DNA of 64,000 nucleotides from Pseudomonas sp. JM0905a (GTDB taxonomy: Bacteria; Pseudomonadota; Gammaproteobacteria; Pseudomonadales; Pseudomonadaceae): contig NZ_JACXBU010000004.1 of NCBI RefSeq assembly GCF_014700075.1, positions 124,001 to 188,000 of the forward strand, written 5' to 3'. Position 1 is the stretch's first letter, and every line of letters begins with the position of its first letter. Under the pieces are notes generated by a model. It ran no database searches and had not been told where the DNA came from. It saw only the letters and a list, made by a program, of their open reading frames with translations. Made by a program: the position numbers and the translations under genes. Below are positions 8,424 to 16,622 of the stretch, one piece after another.

Positions 8424-9488
8424 ATGAAGCCCGCAGCCATGACCGCCATCGAACAGGACCCGCGCTGGGCCGCCGTGCAGGCACGCGACCCGGCCGCCGA
8501 CCGGCAGTTCGTCTACGCGGTGAAGACCACCGGCATCTACTGCCGCCCCAGCAGCCCGACCCGCCTGCCGCGTCCGGAGAACGTGGAGTTCTTCGACAGC
8601 GCCGAGCAGGCCGAAGCCGCCGGCTACCGCCCCAGTCGCCGCGCCGCAGCCAGCATCACCCACGTGGCCGAGCAGCATGCAGCCCTGGTTTCAGCCGCCT
8701 GCCGGCAGATCGAAATGGCCGAGGAAGTGCCTGGCCTGGAGGCCCTGGCCGAATCGGCGGGCATGAGTGCCTCGCATTTCCACCGGGTGTTCAAGGCGGT
8801 AACCGGGCTGACCCCCAAGGCCTATGCCCGCGCTCGCCGCGCCCGCAAGGTGCGCGACCAGCTCGGCCCGGGCGTCTCGGTAACCGAGGTGATCTACGAC
8901 GCCGGCTTCAACTCCAACAGCCGCTTCTACGCCGACTCGACCCAGGTGCTGGGCATGAAGCCGGCCGACTACCGTGCTGGCGGTGCCAACAACGAGATCC
9001 GCTTCGCCCTGGGCGAATGCTCCCTGGGCCACTTCCTGGTGGCGCAGAGCGGCGTCGGCGTTTGCGCCATTCTCCTGGGCGACGACCCGGATGCCCTGCT
9101 GCGGGACCTGCAGGACAAGTTCCCACGCGCACGCCTGATCGGCGGCGACAGCGGTTTCGAGCAACTGGTGGCCAAGGTCATCGGCTTCATTGAAGCCCCC
9201 AGGCTGGGCCTGGACCTGCCGCTGGACGTTCGCGGCACGGCCTTCCAGGAACGGGTCTGGCAGGCCCTGCGGGAGATTCCGCCGGGCAGCACCGCGAGCT
9301 ATGCGCAAATCGCCGAGCGCATCGGCTCGCCCCGCGCCGTACGCGCCGTGGCCCAGGCCTGCGCGGCCAACAGCCTGGCGGTGGCCATCCCCTGCCACCG
9401 GGTGGTCCGCAGCGACGGCAACCTCTCCGGCTATCGCTGGGGCGTGGAACGCAAGCGCCGTCTGCTGGAGCTCGAGGCCGAGAGGTGA
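8424..9488 (+). CDS. ada: Ada: DNA O6-methylguanine methyltransferase and alkylation-response regulator with degenerate zinc site
   Basis: A 354-residue three-domain Ada. Residues 1-80 are the Ada zinc-binding domain, 85-175 an AraC-type HTH (ALAESAGMSASHFHRVFK), 180-354 the O6-methylguanine methyltransferase with acceptor Cys324 in AIPCHRVV. In E. coli Ada four cysteines (38, 42, 69, 72) bind zinc and Cys38 takes the methyl group from phosphotriesters. Here only the first remains (Cys40, in IYCRPSS); the others are Ser44, Ser71 and Ala74 (RPSRRA). Methylphosphotriester sensing through zinc is therefore doubtful, while base repair should be intact. Start: ATG 8424 has GGAGAG upstream; ATG 8397 is a possible alternative. 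Its stop overlaps the next gene in GTGA. Confidence 0.88.
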   Translation: MKPAAMTAIEQDPRWAAVQARDPAADRQFVYAVKTTGIYCRPSSPTRLPRPENVEFFDSAEQAEAAGYRPSRRAAASITHVAEQHAALVSAACRQIEMAEEVPGLEALAESAGMSASHFHRVFKAVTGLTPKAYARARRARKVRDQLGPGVSVTEVIYDAGFNSNSRFYADSTQVLGMKPADYRAGGANNEIRFALGECSLGHFLVAQSGVGVCAILLGDDPDALLRDLQDKFPRARLIGGDSGFEQLVAKVIGFIEAPRLGLDLPLDVRGTAFQERVWQALREIPPGSTASYAQIAERIGSPRAVRAVAQACAANSLAVAIPCHRVVRSDGNLSGYRWGVERKRRLLELEAER

Positions 9489-9736
9489 AAACCTGGACAC
9501 TGCTGGGAGCGGATGGGAGGTCATATGCCAGCCCCGCCCCCGGAACCCTGGGTGGGCACCGCAAGTCGCGCATCTACGGCCGCCTCGACTGCCCCACCGC
9601 CCTACGCGCCATCGCACGGGGTGGGTATGCGAGAGAGCGGGTGTTCTTTCTCGATGAAGCCACCGCACGGGCGGCGGGGTATCGGCCTTGTGCACGGTGC
9701 ATGAAGGAGGCGTATCGGGAGTGGAAGGCAACCTGA
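9485..9736 (+). CDS. Small Ada-type metal-binding domain protein, coupled to ada
   Basis: An 83-residue protein starting with GTG at 9485 and overlapping the ada stop (GTGA). It resembles a single Ada zinc-binding domain: RIYGRLDCPTA aligns with the Ada segment IYCRPSCxA, and AAGYRPCARC aligns with AAGFRPCKRC. The methyl-acceptor cysteine is replaced by Gly32, but the other three cysteines are kept (Cys36, Cys69, Cys72), with six extra residues between them. His25 or another residue could be the fourth ligand. Stand-alone proteins of this type are annotated in other bacteria as Ada metal-binding domain proteins; their function is not known to me. Confidence 0.75.
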   Translation: MKTWTLLGADGRSYASPAPGTLGGHRKSRIYGRLDCPTALRAIARGGYARERVFFLDEATARAAGYRPCARCMKEAYREWKAT

Positions 9737-9738
9737 CT

Positions 9739-10034
9739 TGTAGGGGCGAATTCATTCGCCAAGCAGGCCGAAGGTCTGCCCTGCAAACTCCGCAAAGGGG
9801 CAGCTGCGCCGCCCTTGGCGATTGAAATCGCCCCCACAAGAAAGCGATCCCCTTCCGCGTCGCCCGATGGCAGGTTCTGAGCACCCTGTGGGGGCGAATT
9901 CATTCGCTAAGCAGGCCGAAGGTCTGCCCTGCGGACTCCGCAAGGGGACAGCTGCGCCGCCCTTGTCGATTGAAATCGCCCCCACAAACAAGCGATTCCC
10001 TCTCGCGTTGCCCGATAGCAGGTTCTTAGCCCCC
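9739..10034. repeat. Tandem duplication of a 148-bp palindromic element
   Basis: Two copies, 9739-9886 and 9887-10034, follow each other and differ at scattered positions. Each begins with GGGGCGAATTCATTCGC, contains GCAGGCCGAAGGTCTGCC, and carries an inverted partner (CGATTGAAATCGCCCCC) about 75 bases later, so each can fold into a long hairpin. A third arm fragment (GCCCCCACAAA) ends the array just before the Gfo/Idh stop. This fills the whole gap between the two genes; I see no coding sequence in it. Confidence 0.8.
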
Positions 10035-10039
10035 ACAAA

Positions 10040-11089
10040 CTACTGCGCGACCACCACTGTCCCACCTTCCCGCGCCGCCTGGGCGATGGCTTCGACCACC
10101 CGCAGGTTTTGCAGCCCGTCGCGCACACTCACCAGCGGCTCCGCTTCACCACGGATGACCTGGCAGAAATGCTCCAGCTGCCGTGCCAGCGGGTCTTCGC
10201 GCAACAAATCGGCCACTTCACAGCTGAACGGCTTCCACCAGGAGCGATCCTCCGGCTGGTCGTAGCACTTCAGGCGCATGGTGGGCACAGCCAGGGAACC
10301 GCCGGTGCCAGCGATGAGGTAGCAGTCTTCGTCGTCGTAGCTCGGGTAGTCACGGTTCTCCTGCGAGGTCTGCTCCCAGCTGCGGGCCGAGGCGGCAGTG
10401 TCGGAGAGCAGGAAGCTGCCCAGGGCGCCGCTGGCAAAGCGCAGGCTGATGGACACTGTGTCCTCCACCGGAAAACCCCGGGTGGCATTGGAAGCCAGGG
10501 CCTGTACGGCGACTATCTCGCCGCACAGTGAGCGCAGGTTGCCGATTTCGTGGATCAGGTTGATCAGCACCGGCCCACCTCCCGCCTGGCGGCGCCAGGG
10601 CGCGACGTCGAAGTAGTCGTCCGGCTTGTAGAACAGCGCGCTGCCCATCACCGCCACCAGGTTGCCCAGGCGCCCCTCGCGAATGATGGATCGCGCCCGC
10701 TCGAGGATCGGGCTGTGGGCACGGTGGTGGCCCACCAGCAGCGGCACTTTCGAGCCTTGCGCGGCCGCCAGAAGGCGCTCGCCGGCTTCCAGCGTGTGGG
10801 CCACCGGTTTCTCGATCAGCGCCGGCACCCCCGCTTGCAGGCAAGTCAGGGCCTGCTCCACATGAAGCTGGTTGGGGGTGGCGAGGATGATGCCGTCGGG
10901 GCGTCCGGCTTCGAACAGCGCCTCCAGCGAAGGGAACAGCGGCAGGCCGGCGCGCTGCGCCACGGCTTCGGCGGCAGGAGCCGGGTCTACCAGGGCGACG
11001 GGGTCGCAGGAGGCGCTGGCCTGGAGGAGTTCGAGGTGGCGCTGGCCGATCAGGCCGGCGCCGGCAATGGCGATGCGGAGGCTGCTCAT
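10040..11089 (-). CDS. Gfo/Idh/MocA-family oxidoreductase
   Basis: A 349-residue NAD(P)-dependent dehydrogenase. The Rossmann motif is at the very start (IAIAGAGLIGQRHLELL) and the catalytic-lysine motif is EKPVAHT near residue 96. LIHEIGNLRSL matches the conserved His/Asp-type active site helix of the C-terminal domain. Substrates in this family are mostly cyclic polyols and sugar derivatives; which one is not evident. It is divergent from a LysR regulator starting 76 bases away, which probably controls it. Confidence 0.85.
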   Translation of the reverse strand: MSSLRIAIAGAGLIGQRHLELLQASASCDPVALVDPAPAAEAVAQRAGLPLFPSLEALFEAGRPDGIILATPNQLHVEQALTCLQAGVPALIEKPVAHTLEAGERLLAAAQGSKVPLLVGHHRAHSPILERARSIIREGRLGNLVAVMGSALFYKPDDYFDVAPWRRQAGGGPVLINLIHEIGNLRSLCGEIVAVQALASNATRGFPVEDTVSISLRFASGALGSFLLSDTAASARSWEQTSQENRDYPSYDDEDCYLIAGTGGSLAVPTMRLKCYDQPEDRSWWKPFSCEVADLLREDPLARQLEHFCQVIRGEAEPLVSVRDGLQNLRVVEAIAQAAREGGTVVVAQ

Positions 11090-11165
11090 GTCGTTCGATC
11101 GATTCCGGTGGGAGGAAGGTCGATCGAGAGACTAATATTCACTATCCAATCAATAATCAGCCCCC

Positions 11166-12110
11166 ATGAAAAATAAGAATGCGCTTTTAGCGAATAATGA
11201 CCCCTTCCTCCGCGACCTCCTGCTGTTCTGCACCGTGGCGCGGCGCTCCAGCTTCGTCGCCGGCGCGACCGAGCTGGGCATCTCACCCGCCCATGTCAGC
11301 AAGCGCATTGCGATGCTGGAGGAGTCCCTCGGGGTCAAGCTGTTCAACCGCACCACACGGCGGGTGAACATCACCGCCGATGGCGAGGCGGCCTTCCTCT
11401 GGGCGCAGAAAATCCTCGAAGACGTGGAAGGCATGGTGGAGGCGCTTTCGGGCCTGAAGGGCGAACCGCGCGGCGTGCTGCGCCTGGCCACCAGTCTGCG
11501 CCTGGGGCGGGACTACGTGTCGCCGGTGCTGTCGCTACTGCGCCAGCGCCATCCGGGGCTGGAGGTCTGGCTGGAACTGCTGGACCGGCGGGTGGACCTG
11601 ATCGGCGAGAACTTCGACATCGATCTGCGCGTGGGCGAGGTGCACGAGCCGCACCTGATCGCCCACAAGATCGCCGAGAGCTACCGCATGCTCTGCGCCG
11701 CACCGTCCTACCTGGCCCGACGCGGGCAGCCGCGCACCCTGGCCGACCTCGCGCAACACGACTGCCTGCTGTTCCGCGAACGCGAACTGGGGTTCGGCGT
11801 CTGGCGCCTGTCCGGCCCGAATGGCGAGGAAACGGTGAAGGTCACCGGCCCCATGGCTTCCAATCACAGCGACGTGGTGCGCCAGTGGGCCCACGAGGGC
11901 CACGGGGTGATCATGGCATCGGTCTGGGATGCCGCCCCGAGCATCCGCGCCGGCAAGCTGGTGCGCGTGCTGTCGGCCTACCAGCAGAGCGCCGATGTCT
12001 GGGCGGTGACGGCCGCGCGGTCCTCGGGTTCGGCCAAGGTGAAGCTCTGCATCGACTTCCTCAAGGAGCAGCTCGCCGAGGGGCCCCACGCGCTGGACAC
12101 CCGCCTCTGA
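11166..12110 (+). CDS. LysR-family transcriptional regulator
   Basis: A 314-residue regulator with the N-terminal winged HTH (FCTVARRSSFVAGATELGIS then SKRIAMLEESLGVKLFNRTT) and a full effector domain. The close fit of the C-terminal domain (SHSDVVRQWAHEGHGVIM, with N for the first S) places it in the CrgA/DsdC-like YafC group that often senses small organic acids. It is divergent from the Gfo/Idh gene and lies 88 bases before gltS on the same strand, so either may be its target. The ATG lacks a clear RBS. The 76-base divergent gap is AT-rich (AATATTCACTATCCAATC). Confidence 0.85.
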   Translation: MKNKNALLANNDPFLRDLLLFCTVARRSSFVAGATELGISPAHVSKRIAMLEESLGVKLFNRTTRRVNITADGEAAFLWAQKILEDVEGMVEALSGLKGEPRGVLRLATSLRLGRDYVSPVLSLLRQRHPGLEVWLELLDRRVDLIGENFDIDLRVGEVHEPHLIAHKIAESYRMLCAAPSYLARRGQPRTLADLAQHDCLLFRERELGFGVWRLSGPNGEETVKVTGPMASNHSDVVRQWAHEGHGVIMASVWDAAPSIRAGKLVRVLSAYQQSADVWAVTAARSSGSAKVKLCIDFLKEQLAEGPHALDTRL

Positions 12111-12198
12111 GCGGGTCGACAAGCCCGCCATCCTTGGCTAGACCTCCAGGCATGTGGTCCCGCCTGTTGCGGGGCAGTCCCTGGCAGGAAGCACCGAC

Positions 12199-13389
12199 GT
12201 GACGCTGAGTCCCCTGGATACCCTTCTCCTGGCCGCCCTCGCCCTGCTGCTCGGGCGCCTGGTCAACCGCCTGATCCCCCTGCTGTCGCGCTACAACATC
12301 CCCGAACCCATTACCGGCGGCCTGTTGTTCGCCATCGCCCTGGCCATTGCCGGCGCGGTCAGCGACTTCAACGTGGAATTCGACACCACCATGAAACCGG
12401 CCCTGCTGCTGGCGTTCTTCTCCGCAGTGGGGCTGTCGGCGGACCTGGCCATGCTCAAGCACGGCGGCAAGCGCCTGCTGATGTTCGTCATCGCCCTGAT
12501 CCCCTTTCTGTTCCTGCAGAACATCCTCGGCATCCTGGTCGCCTGGGGCCTGGACATGCACCCGCTGATGGGCCTGGTGGGCGGCACCATCACCCTGGTC
12601 GGTGGTCATGGCACCGGGGCGGCCTATGCCGAGCGCTTCGCCGAGGTGAACAACCTGCAGGCGATCATGGAACTGTCGATGACCTCCGCCACACTTGGCC
12701 TGGTGGCCGGCGGCATCATCGGCGGGCCGCTGGCGCAATGGCTGATCAAGCGCCACAAGCTGGCGGGCAGCGGCCCCACCGGCGAGCATCACGAGATCAC
12801 CGGCGAAACGGCCCCACCGGTCACCGCCAGCACCTTCCTCAATGTGCTGGCGGCCACCATGGCGGCCCTGGTGGGCGGTCAGTTCCTGGCGGGGATATTC
12901 GGCGAAGGCGCTGTGACCCTGCCGAGCTTTCTCTGGTGCCTGCTGTTGGGCGTGGTGATCCGCAACGTCCTGCCGCTGGTGGGAGTGCGGCTGAACGACG
13001 GCGCCATCGACCTGATGGCGTCGGTCACCCTGTCGCTGTTCCTGGTGATCACCATGATGGCGCTGAGCCTGGGCCATGTGGCCAGCGTGGCCGGGCCGTT
13101 GCTGGTGATGCTGATCGCCCAGTCGGCCCTGGCCATGCTCTACGGCGCCTGGGTGGTCTACCGCTACACCGGCCGCGACTACGAAAGCGCCGTGCTCTCG
13201 GCGGCCTTCTGCGGTTTTGCCATCGGCGCCACGGCCACCGCCGTCGCCAACATGCAGGCCATCGCCCACAAGTACGGCCCGGCGCCGGAGGCCTTCATCG
13301 TCGCGCCGCTGGTGGGTGCCTTCCTCATCGACCTGCTCAACGCACTGGTACTCACGGGCTTTCTCGCACTGCCGGGAATGGGAGGTTGA
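12199..13389 (+). CDS. gltS: Sodium/glutamate symporter GltS
   Basis: Inner-membrane transporter of 396 residues that takes up glutamate with sodium. It matches GltS throughout: LDTLLLAALALLLGR near the start, IPEPITGGLL, and the two pore-loop motifs GGHGTGAAYAERF in the first half and CGFAIGATATAVANMQA in the second. Length fits (E. coli 401). I chose the GTG at 12199, preceded by GGCAGGAAG; upstream GTGs would add residues with no homology. The stop is two bases before the ATG of the next gene, so the pair is an operon. Confidence 0.9.
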   Translation: MTLSPLDTLLLAALALLLGRLVNRLIPLLSRYNIPEPITGGLLFAIALAIAGAVSDFNVEFDTTMKPALLLAFFSAVGLSADLAMLKHGGKRLLMFVIALIPFLFLQNILGILVAWGLDMHPLMGLVGGTITLVGGHGTGAAYAERFAEVNNLQAIMELSMTSATLGLVAGGIIGGPLAQWLIKRHKLAGSGPTGEHHEITGETAPPVTASTFLNVLAATMAALVGGQFLAGIFGEGAVTLPSFLWCLLLGVVIRNVLPLVGVRLNDGAIDLMASVTLSLFLVITMMALSLGHVASVAGPLLVMLIAQSALAMLYGAWVVYRYTGRDYESAVLSAAFCGFAIGATATAVANMQAIAHKYGPAPEAFIVAPLVGAFLIDLLNALVLTGFLALPGMGG

Positions 13390-13391
13390 CC

Positions 13392-14870
13392 ATGCTGCGC
13401 ACCCTCCTCATCGCCCTCCTCGCCCTGACCGTCACCGCCTGTTCCCGTGGTCCCGACCAGGCGACGCTCGAAACCGAAGTGCAACAACGCCTGAAGCAGG
13501 CCTTTGGCAGCGGCGTGCTCAGCCTTGCCGAGCTGAGCCGGCGCGGTTCAGCCCGGGACGCCAACGCGCCGGATGGCGAGAAACGCCTGGTGATCTACTT
13601 CGACAGCACGCTGAAAGTGGAGCGCGACCAGGATTTCGGCTCCTGGGATTCCCCCGGCGTCGCCAGCCTGATCAGCGCCCTCGGTGCCGGGCCGCGCGGG
13701 CTGTCCGGCATCCGCAACGAAGGCAACAAACAGGGCGACCTGCTGAGCGCCCACGGCAGCCTGATTTACCGCGAGACGGACAGCGGCTGGGTGGCCGTCG
13801 TGCCCCAGGGCTTCAAGGCGCCGCCCGCGCCCGAGACCATCGAGCCCGGCGTGGGGCAGACCCGCGAACAACTGGTGGCCGCCATCGGCACCGCGCTGAA
13901 CCTGGCCCCAGGCGGTACCGGGACGAAGGAGCGGGCCATCATCGCCGACGAGCTGAGCCGCTCGCTGAACAATATCCAGAGCCGCCTGAGCCGGCTTCAG
14001 AAAGGCTACCCGTTGGCGGGTGGCCCGGCGTCCGGCCAGTACGCGCGGCTGGCCCAGGCCATGGCCAGCCTGATGCGGCCCAAGGGCCTGCAACTGACGC
14101 CGCTGACGACAGAAGGCGGCCTCGACAATCTGCGCATGTTGCGTCGGGGTGACGTGGTAGTGGCCCTGTCCCAGAGCGACATGGCGCAGTTGGCGGTGAG
14201 CGGCAGCGGCCCCTTCACCGAGGGCGGCCCCTACACCGGGCTACGCGCCCTGGCCAGCCTCTATCCCGAGCCTGTGCATGTGCTGGTACGCGGCGATAGC
14301 CCCATCCATGACCTGGCGGGCCTGCGCGGCAAACGGGTCAACCTCGGCCAGCCGGGCTCGGCCTCGCGGGACACCGCCGTCGCCGTGCTGGCGGCCCATG
14401 GCCTCGGCACGGCGGACCTGGCCGATGCCACCAGCCTGGACCTGCAACAGGCACTGACCGCCATCCGCGACGGCAACCTGGACGCCACTCTGCAAGTGAT
14501 CGGCGCCCCCGCCGACAGCATCCGCGCCGCCAGCGAAGCCATGCAGCTGCGCCTGCTGCCGCTGGAGGAGTCGGCCATCCGCCAACTGGAAACCAGTCGC
14601 CCCGGCACCTTCGCCGCCCAGGTGGCCGCCGCGACCTATCCCAACCAGACGGCGCCGGTGCCCACCATTGCGGTGAGCGCGCTCCTGCTGTGCGACGAAC
14701 AATTGAGTGCGGGCGAAGCCGAACAACTGGTGCAACAACTCTTCGCCCCGGACAACGACTGGCTGGCGGCCGGCAGTATCCAGGGCGAGCAGCTATCGAA
14801 GGCCAACGCCCGGCGCGGGCTGGCGATTCCACTGCATGAAGGGGCATTGAAGGCGTTGGAGAAGCCCTGA
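13392..14870 (+). CDS. Lipoprotein with TAXI-type solute-binding domain
   Basis: A 492-residue protein with a lipoprotein signal (LLALTVTACS, Cys18). About residues 20-190 form an N-terminal region I do not recognise. From about residue 195 it has the TAXI family fold of TRAP-transporter binding proteins: NIQSRLSRLQKGYPLAGG, then TPLTTEGGLDNLRMLRRGDV, ALSQSDMAQLAVSG, YPEPVHVLVR, LAGLRGKRVNLGQPGSASRD and DATLQVIGAPADSIRA. No TRAP membrane subunit is near; instead the gene follows gltS after two bases. It may scavenge a substrate for a distant TRAP system or sense one for GltS. Confidence 0.8.
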   Translation: MLRTLLIALLALTVTACSRGPDQATLETEVQQRLKQAFGSGVLSLAELSRRGSARDANAPDGEKRLVIYFDSTLKVERDQDFGSWDSPGVASLISALGAGPRGLSGIRNEGNKQGDLLSAHGSLIYRETDSGWVAVVPQGFKAPPAPETIEPGVGQTREQLVAAIGTALNLAPGGTGTKERAIIADELSRSLNNIQSRLSRLQKGYPLAGGPASGQYARLAQAMASLMRPKGLQLTPLTTEGGLDNLRMLRRGDVVVALSQSDMAQLAVSGSGPFTEGGPYTGLRALASLYPEPVHVLVRGDSPIHDLAGLRGKRVNLGQPGSASRDTAVAVLAAHGLGTADLADATSLDLQQALTAIRDGNLDATLQVIGAPADSIRAASEAMQLRLLPLEESAIRQLETSRPGTFAAQVAAATYPNQTAPVPTIAVSALLLCDEQLSAGEAEQLVQQLFAPDNDWLAAGSIQGEQLSKANARRGLAIPLHEGALKALEKP

Positions 14871-14884
14871 CTGTCCGCATACTT

Positions 14885-15134
14885 CTGTGGGGGTGAATTC
14901 ATTCGCGAATTGAACGGGCACCGAGCTGGCCGGCTCCCCCTCACCCCAACCCTCTCCCCTAGGGAGAGGGAGCTGTCCGTGCAATCCTGAAAGCCCGCGC
15001 GCTTCCTGTAGGGGCGAATTCATTCGCCAAGGGACGCGTAGCGGCCCCGTAGGTTGGTCCGAGTCCACGAGGCCCAACGCACCACGACACAGGCGCCGCA
15101 GCGTTGGGTTTCGCTGCGTTCTACACCAACCTAC
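14885..15134. repeat. Cluster of three palindromic repeat families
   Basis: The 293-base gap is built almost wholly of repeats. GGGG(T/C)GAATTCATTCGC elements start at 14885 and 15006. At 14937-14974 is the CCCTCACCCCAACCCTCTCC element with its own complement (AGGGAGAGGG). At 15049-15134 GTAGGTTGG and CCAACCTAC bound an 86-base inverted repeat whose interior has GTTGGGTTTCGCTGCG. No gene is visible here. Confidence 0.75.
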
Positions 15135-15163
15135 GAAAGCTCCTTCGCCCTGACAGGGCCGGA

Positions 15164-15859
15164 CTACGGCACGTAATCACTCTCCATCACATCGCGATAG
15201 GCCGTGGCGAAGGCTTTCCAGTCTTCATCGGGCATGGGTTTGCGGTGCTGCTTGAACAGCTCGTAATCGTGCTTGGATGCGCTGTAGGCCGTGAGGCGGT
15301 GGTTGCTCTTGGCCAGGCCCAGCAGAGCGATCTCCACCTTCCTGTCCCGCTCGCCGCTGACCTTGACGAAGATGTTCTTTGGATACAGCCGGCCATGCTC
15401 CCAGCCCGCCCGGTGCATGCGGCCGATGGTGTTGGCCAGTTGCTGAATCATCTGTTGGCGCAGGTCGGCCGATTCCGGCTGGGCGTACCACTCTTCGAGG
15501 CTGATGAAGCCATCGAGGCTCTCGGTCACCAGCAACGCCTGCCATTCAGTGTCGGTCTTGCGCGCGGCACTGAACACCACCTTGGGCACGCGGATGCCCA
15601 GCTGGGCCAGGGCCTGCAGCGCCTTCATCTCATGCAGGATGGTGGGCTCACCGAAGGGATGAACAAGATCGCGGTGGAAGTGGTTGATCTGCCGCTTGCT
15701 GTACAACACCTGGCCATCCGGCGCGTGAAGGCGCTGGATGCCGCTTTCACCGCTCAGGAGCTGGTCCTGGGAATCGAACCACTCGCCATAGGTATCCCAC
15801 CATTTGTCGAAGCTGCCTTCCGAAGCGCCGTTGTCGTGCCTGAACCACTGGGTGTTCAT
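15164..15859 (-). CDS. inaA: InaA-family putative lipopolysaccharide kinase
   Basis: A 231-residue protein of the InaA/WaaP kinase-like group. LYSKRQINHFHRD contains the candidate ATP-lysine, EMKALQALAQLGIRVPKVVF is the helix C region, LLVTESLDGFISLEEW the hinge, and MHRAGWEHGRLYPKNIFV the catalytic loop, in which the usual HxDLxxxN is HGRLYPKN: the catalytic aspartate is replaced. Start ATG 15859 has an excellent RBS (GAGGAGGTG). InaA was named for weak-acid induction; its activity is unproven. It stands alone between repeats. Confidence 0.75.
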   Translation of the reverse strand: MNTQWFRHDNGASEGSFDKWWDTYGEWFDSQDQLLSGESGIQRLHAPDGQVLYSKRQINHFHRDLVHPFGEPTILHEMKALQALAQLGIRVPKVVFSAARKTDTEWQALLVTESLDGFISLEEWYAQPESADLRQQMIQQLANTIGRMHRAGWEHGRLYPKNIFVKVSGERDRKVEIALLGLAKSNHRLTAYSASKHDYELFKQHRKPMPDEDWKAFATAYRDVMESDYVP

Positions 15860-16082
15860 GAGAGCACCTCCTCGTGAAGCACCATCGCTCCACCGGGCTA
15901 CTGCCGAGGCAACCCGACCAGGGCCGCCGCCTGGGGCCGGCCGGGCCCCTGGATTCACGTTAGCGCCCTTTTGCCAACTTTGCCGGCGCGTTCCCAGACA
16001 CCTGGGGGTCGAATCCAGACAACTCCCGGCACAGCATTAGACCTATGGTGGCGGACCTTTCATCAGATCGTTTGGAGCTGAA

Positions 16083-16427
16083 ATGTCCGACTTCATCACC
16101 GTTCTGCGCGAGACCTGCCCTACCCCCGTGCTGGACGCCACCAAGTGGAAGCGCATCGGCGGCGATCCGCACACCGTGAACCTCAACGCCTACCTGTCGA
16201 AGGACGGCAGCAAGATCATGGGCACCTGGATCTGCACCCCCGGCAAGTTCGAGGTGAACTACGAGAAGTGGGAGTACTGCCACTTCCTGGACGGCTACTG
16301 CATCATCACGCCCGAAGGCGAGGCACCCAAGCACCTGAAGGCCGGCGATGTGTTCGTGATCGAGCCGGGCATGAAAGGCACCTGGGAAGTGGTGGAGACG
16401 GTGCGCAAATACTTCGTGTTTGCCTGA
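16083..16427 (+). CDS. Cupin-domain protein (ethanolamine/RmlC-like, DUF861 type)
   Basis: A 114-residue single cupin. The fold is seen in GTWICTPGKFEVNYEKWEYCHFLDGYCIIT and APKHLKAGDVFVIEPGMKGTWEVVE read in pieces: TPGKFEVNYEKWEYCH is motif 1 with Glu and His, and AGDVFVIEPGMKGTWEV is motif 2. This form is common as an uncharacterised protein in Pseudomonas. GGAG lies just before the ATG. It stands alone, and a bidirectional terminator separates it from the convergent SDR gene. Confidence 0.8.
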   Translation: MSDFITVLRETCPTPVLDATKWKRIGGDPHTVNLNAYLSKDGSKIMGTWICTPGKFEVNYEKWEYCHFLDGYCIITPEGEAPKHLKAGDVFVIEPGMKGTWEVVETVRKYFVFA

Positions 16428-16482
16428 CCTGCAAGCACAAATTCGTTCGCGAATGAGCGGATTTCGAGTCGGCCTATGGCTA

Positions 16483-16576
16483 CCCTCACCCCAACCCTCT
16501 CCCAGAGGGAGAGGGAGCTTTCCGAGCCGGCCTGGAAGTCCGGACGCGTCCTGTGGGAGCGAATTCATTCGTGCAA
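16483..16576. repeat. Two dispersed repeats between cupin and SDR genes
   Basis: 16483-16520 is another CCCTCACCCCAACCCTCTCC element with its self-complement, near-identical to 14937-14974. 16552-16576 is a GGGAGCGAATTCATTCG element. They lie between the cupin stop and the terminator. Confidence 0.7.
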
Positions 16577-16577
16577 C

Positions 16578-16606
16578 AAAAAGGCCGGGCATTTGCCCGG
16601 CCTTTT
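16578..16606. terminator. Bidirectional rho-independent terminator
   Basis: AAAGGCCGGGC and GCCCGGCCTTT form an 11-bp stem around ATTT, with A-run and T-run on either side. It can end both the cupin (plus) and SDR (minus) transcripts. Confidence 0.88.
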
Positions 16607-16622
16607 GCATTCAATTTGCCGA

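Noticed and set aside
9739-10034. CRISPR-like repeat array
   Set aside because: The units are 148 bases, directly adjacent without unique spacers, and palindromic inside. No cas genes are nearby.
13392-14870. Frameshifted or fused gene, because the gene lies in a much longer open frame starting at 12738
   Set aside because: The upstream part of that frame is the out-of-frame shadow of gltS. The lipoprotein signal at 13392 marks the true start.
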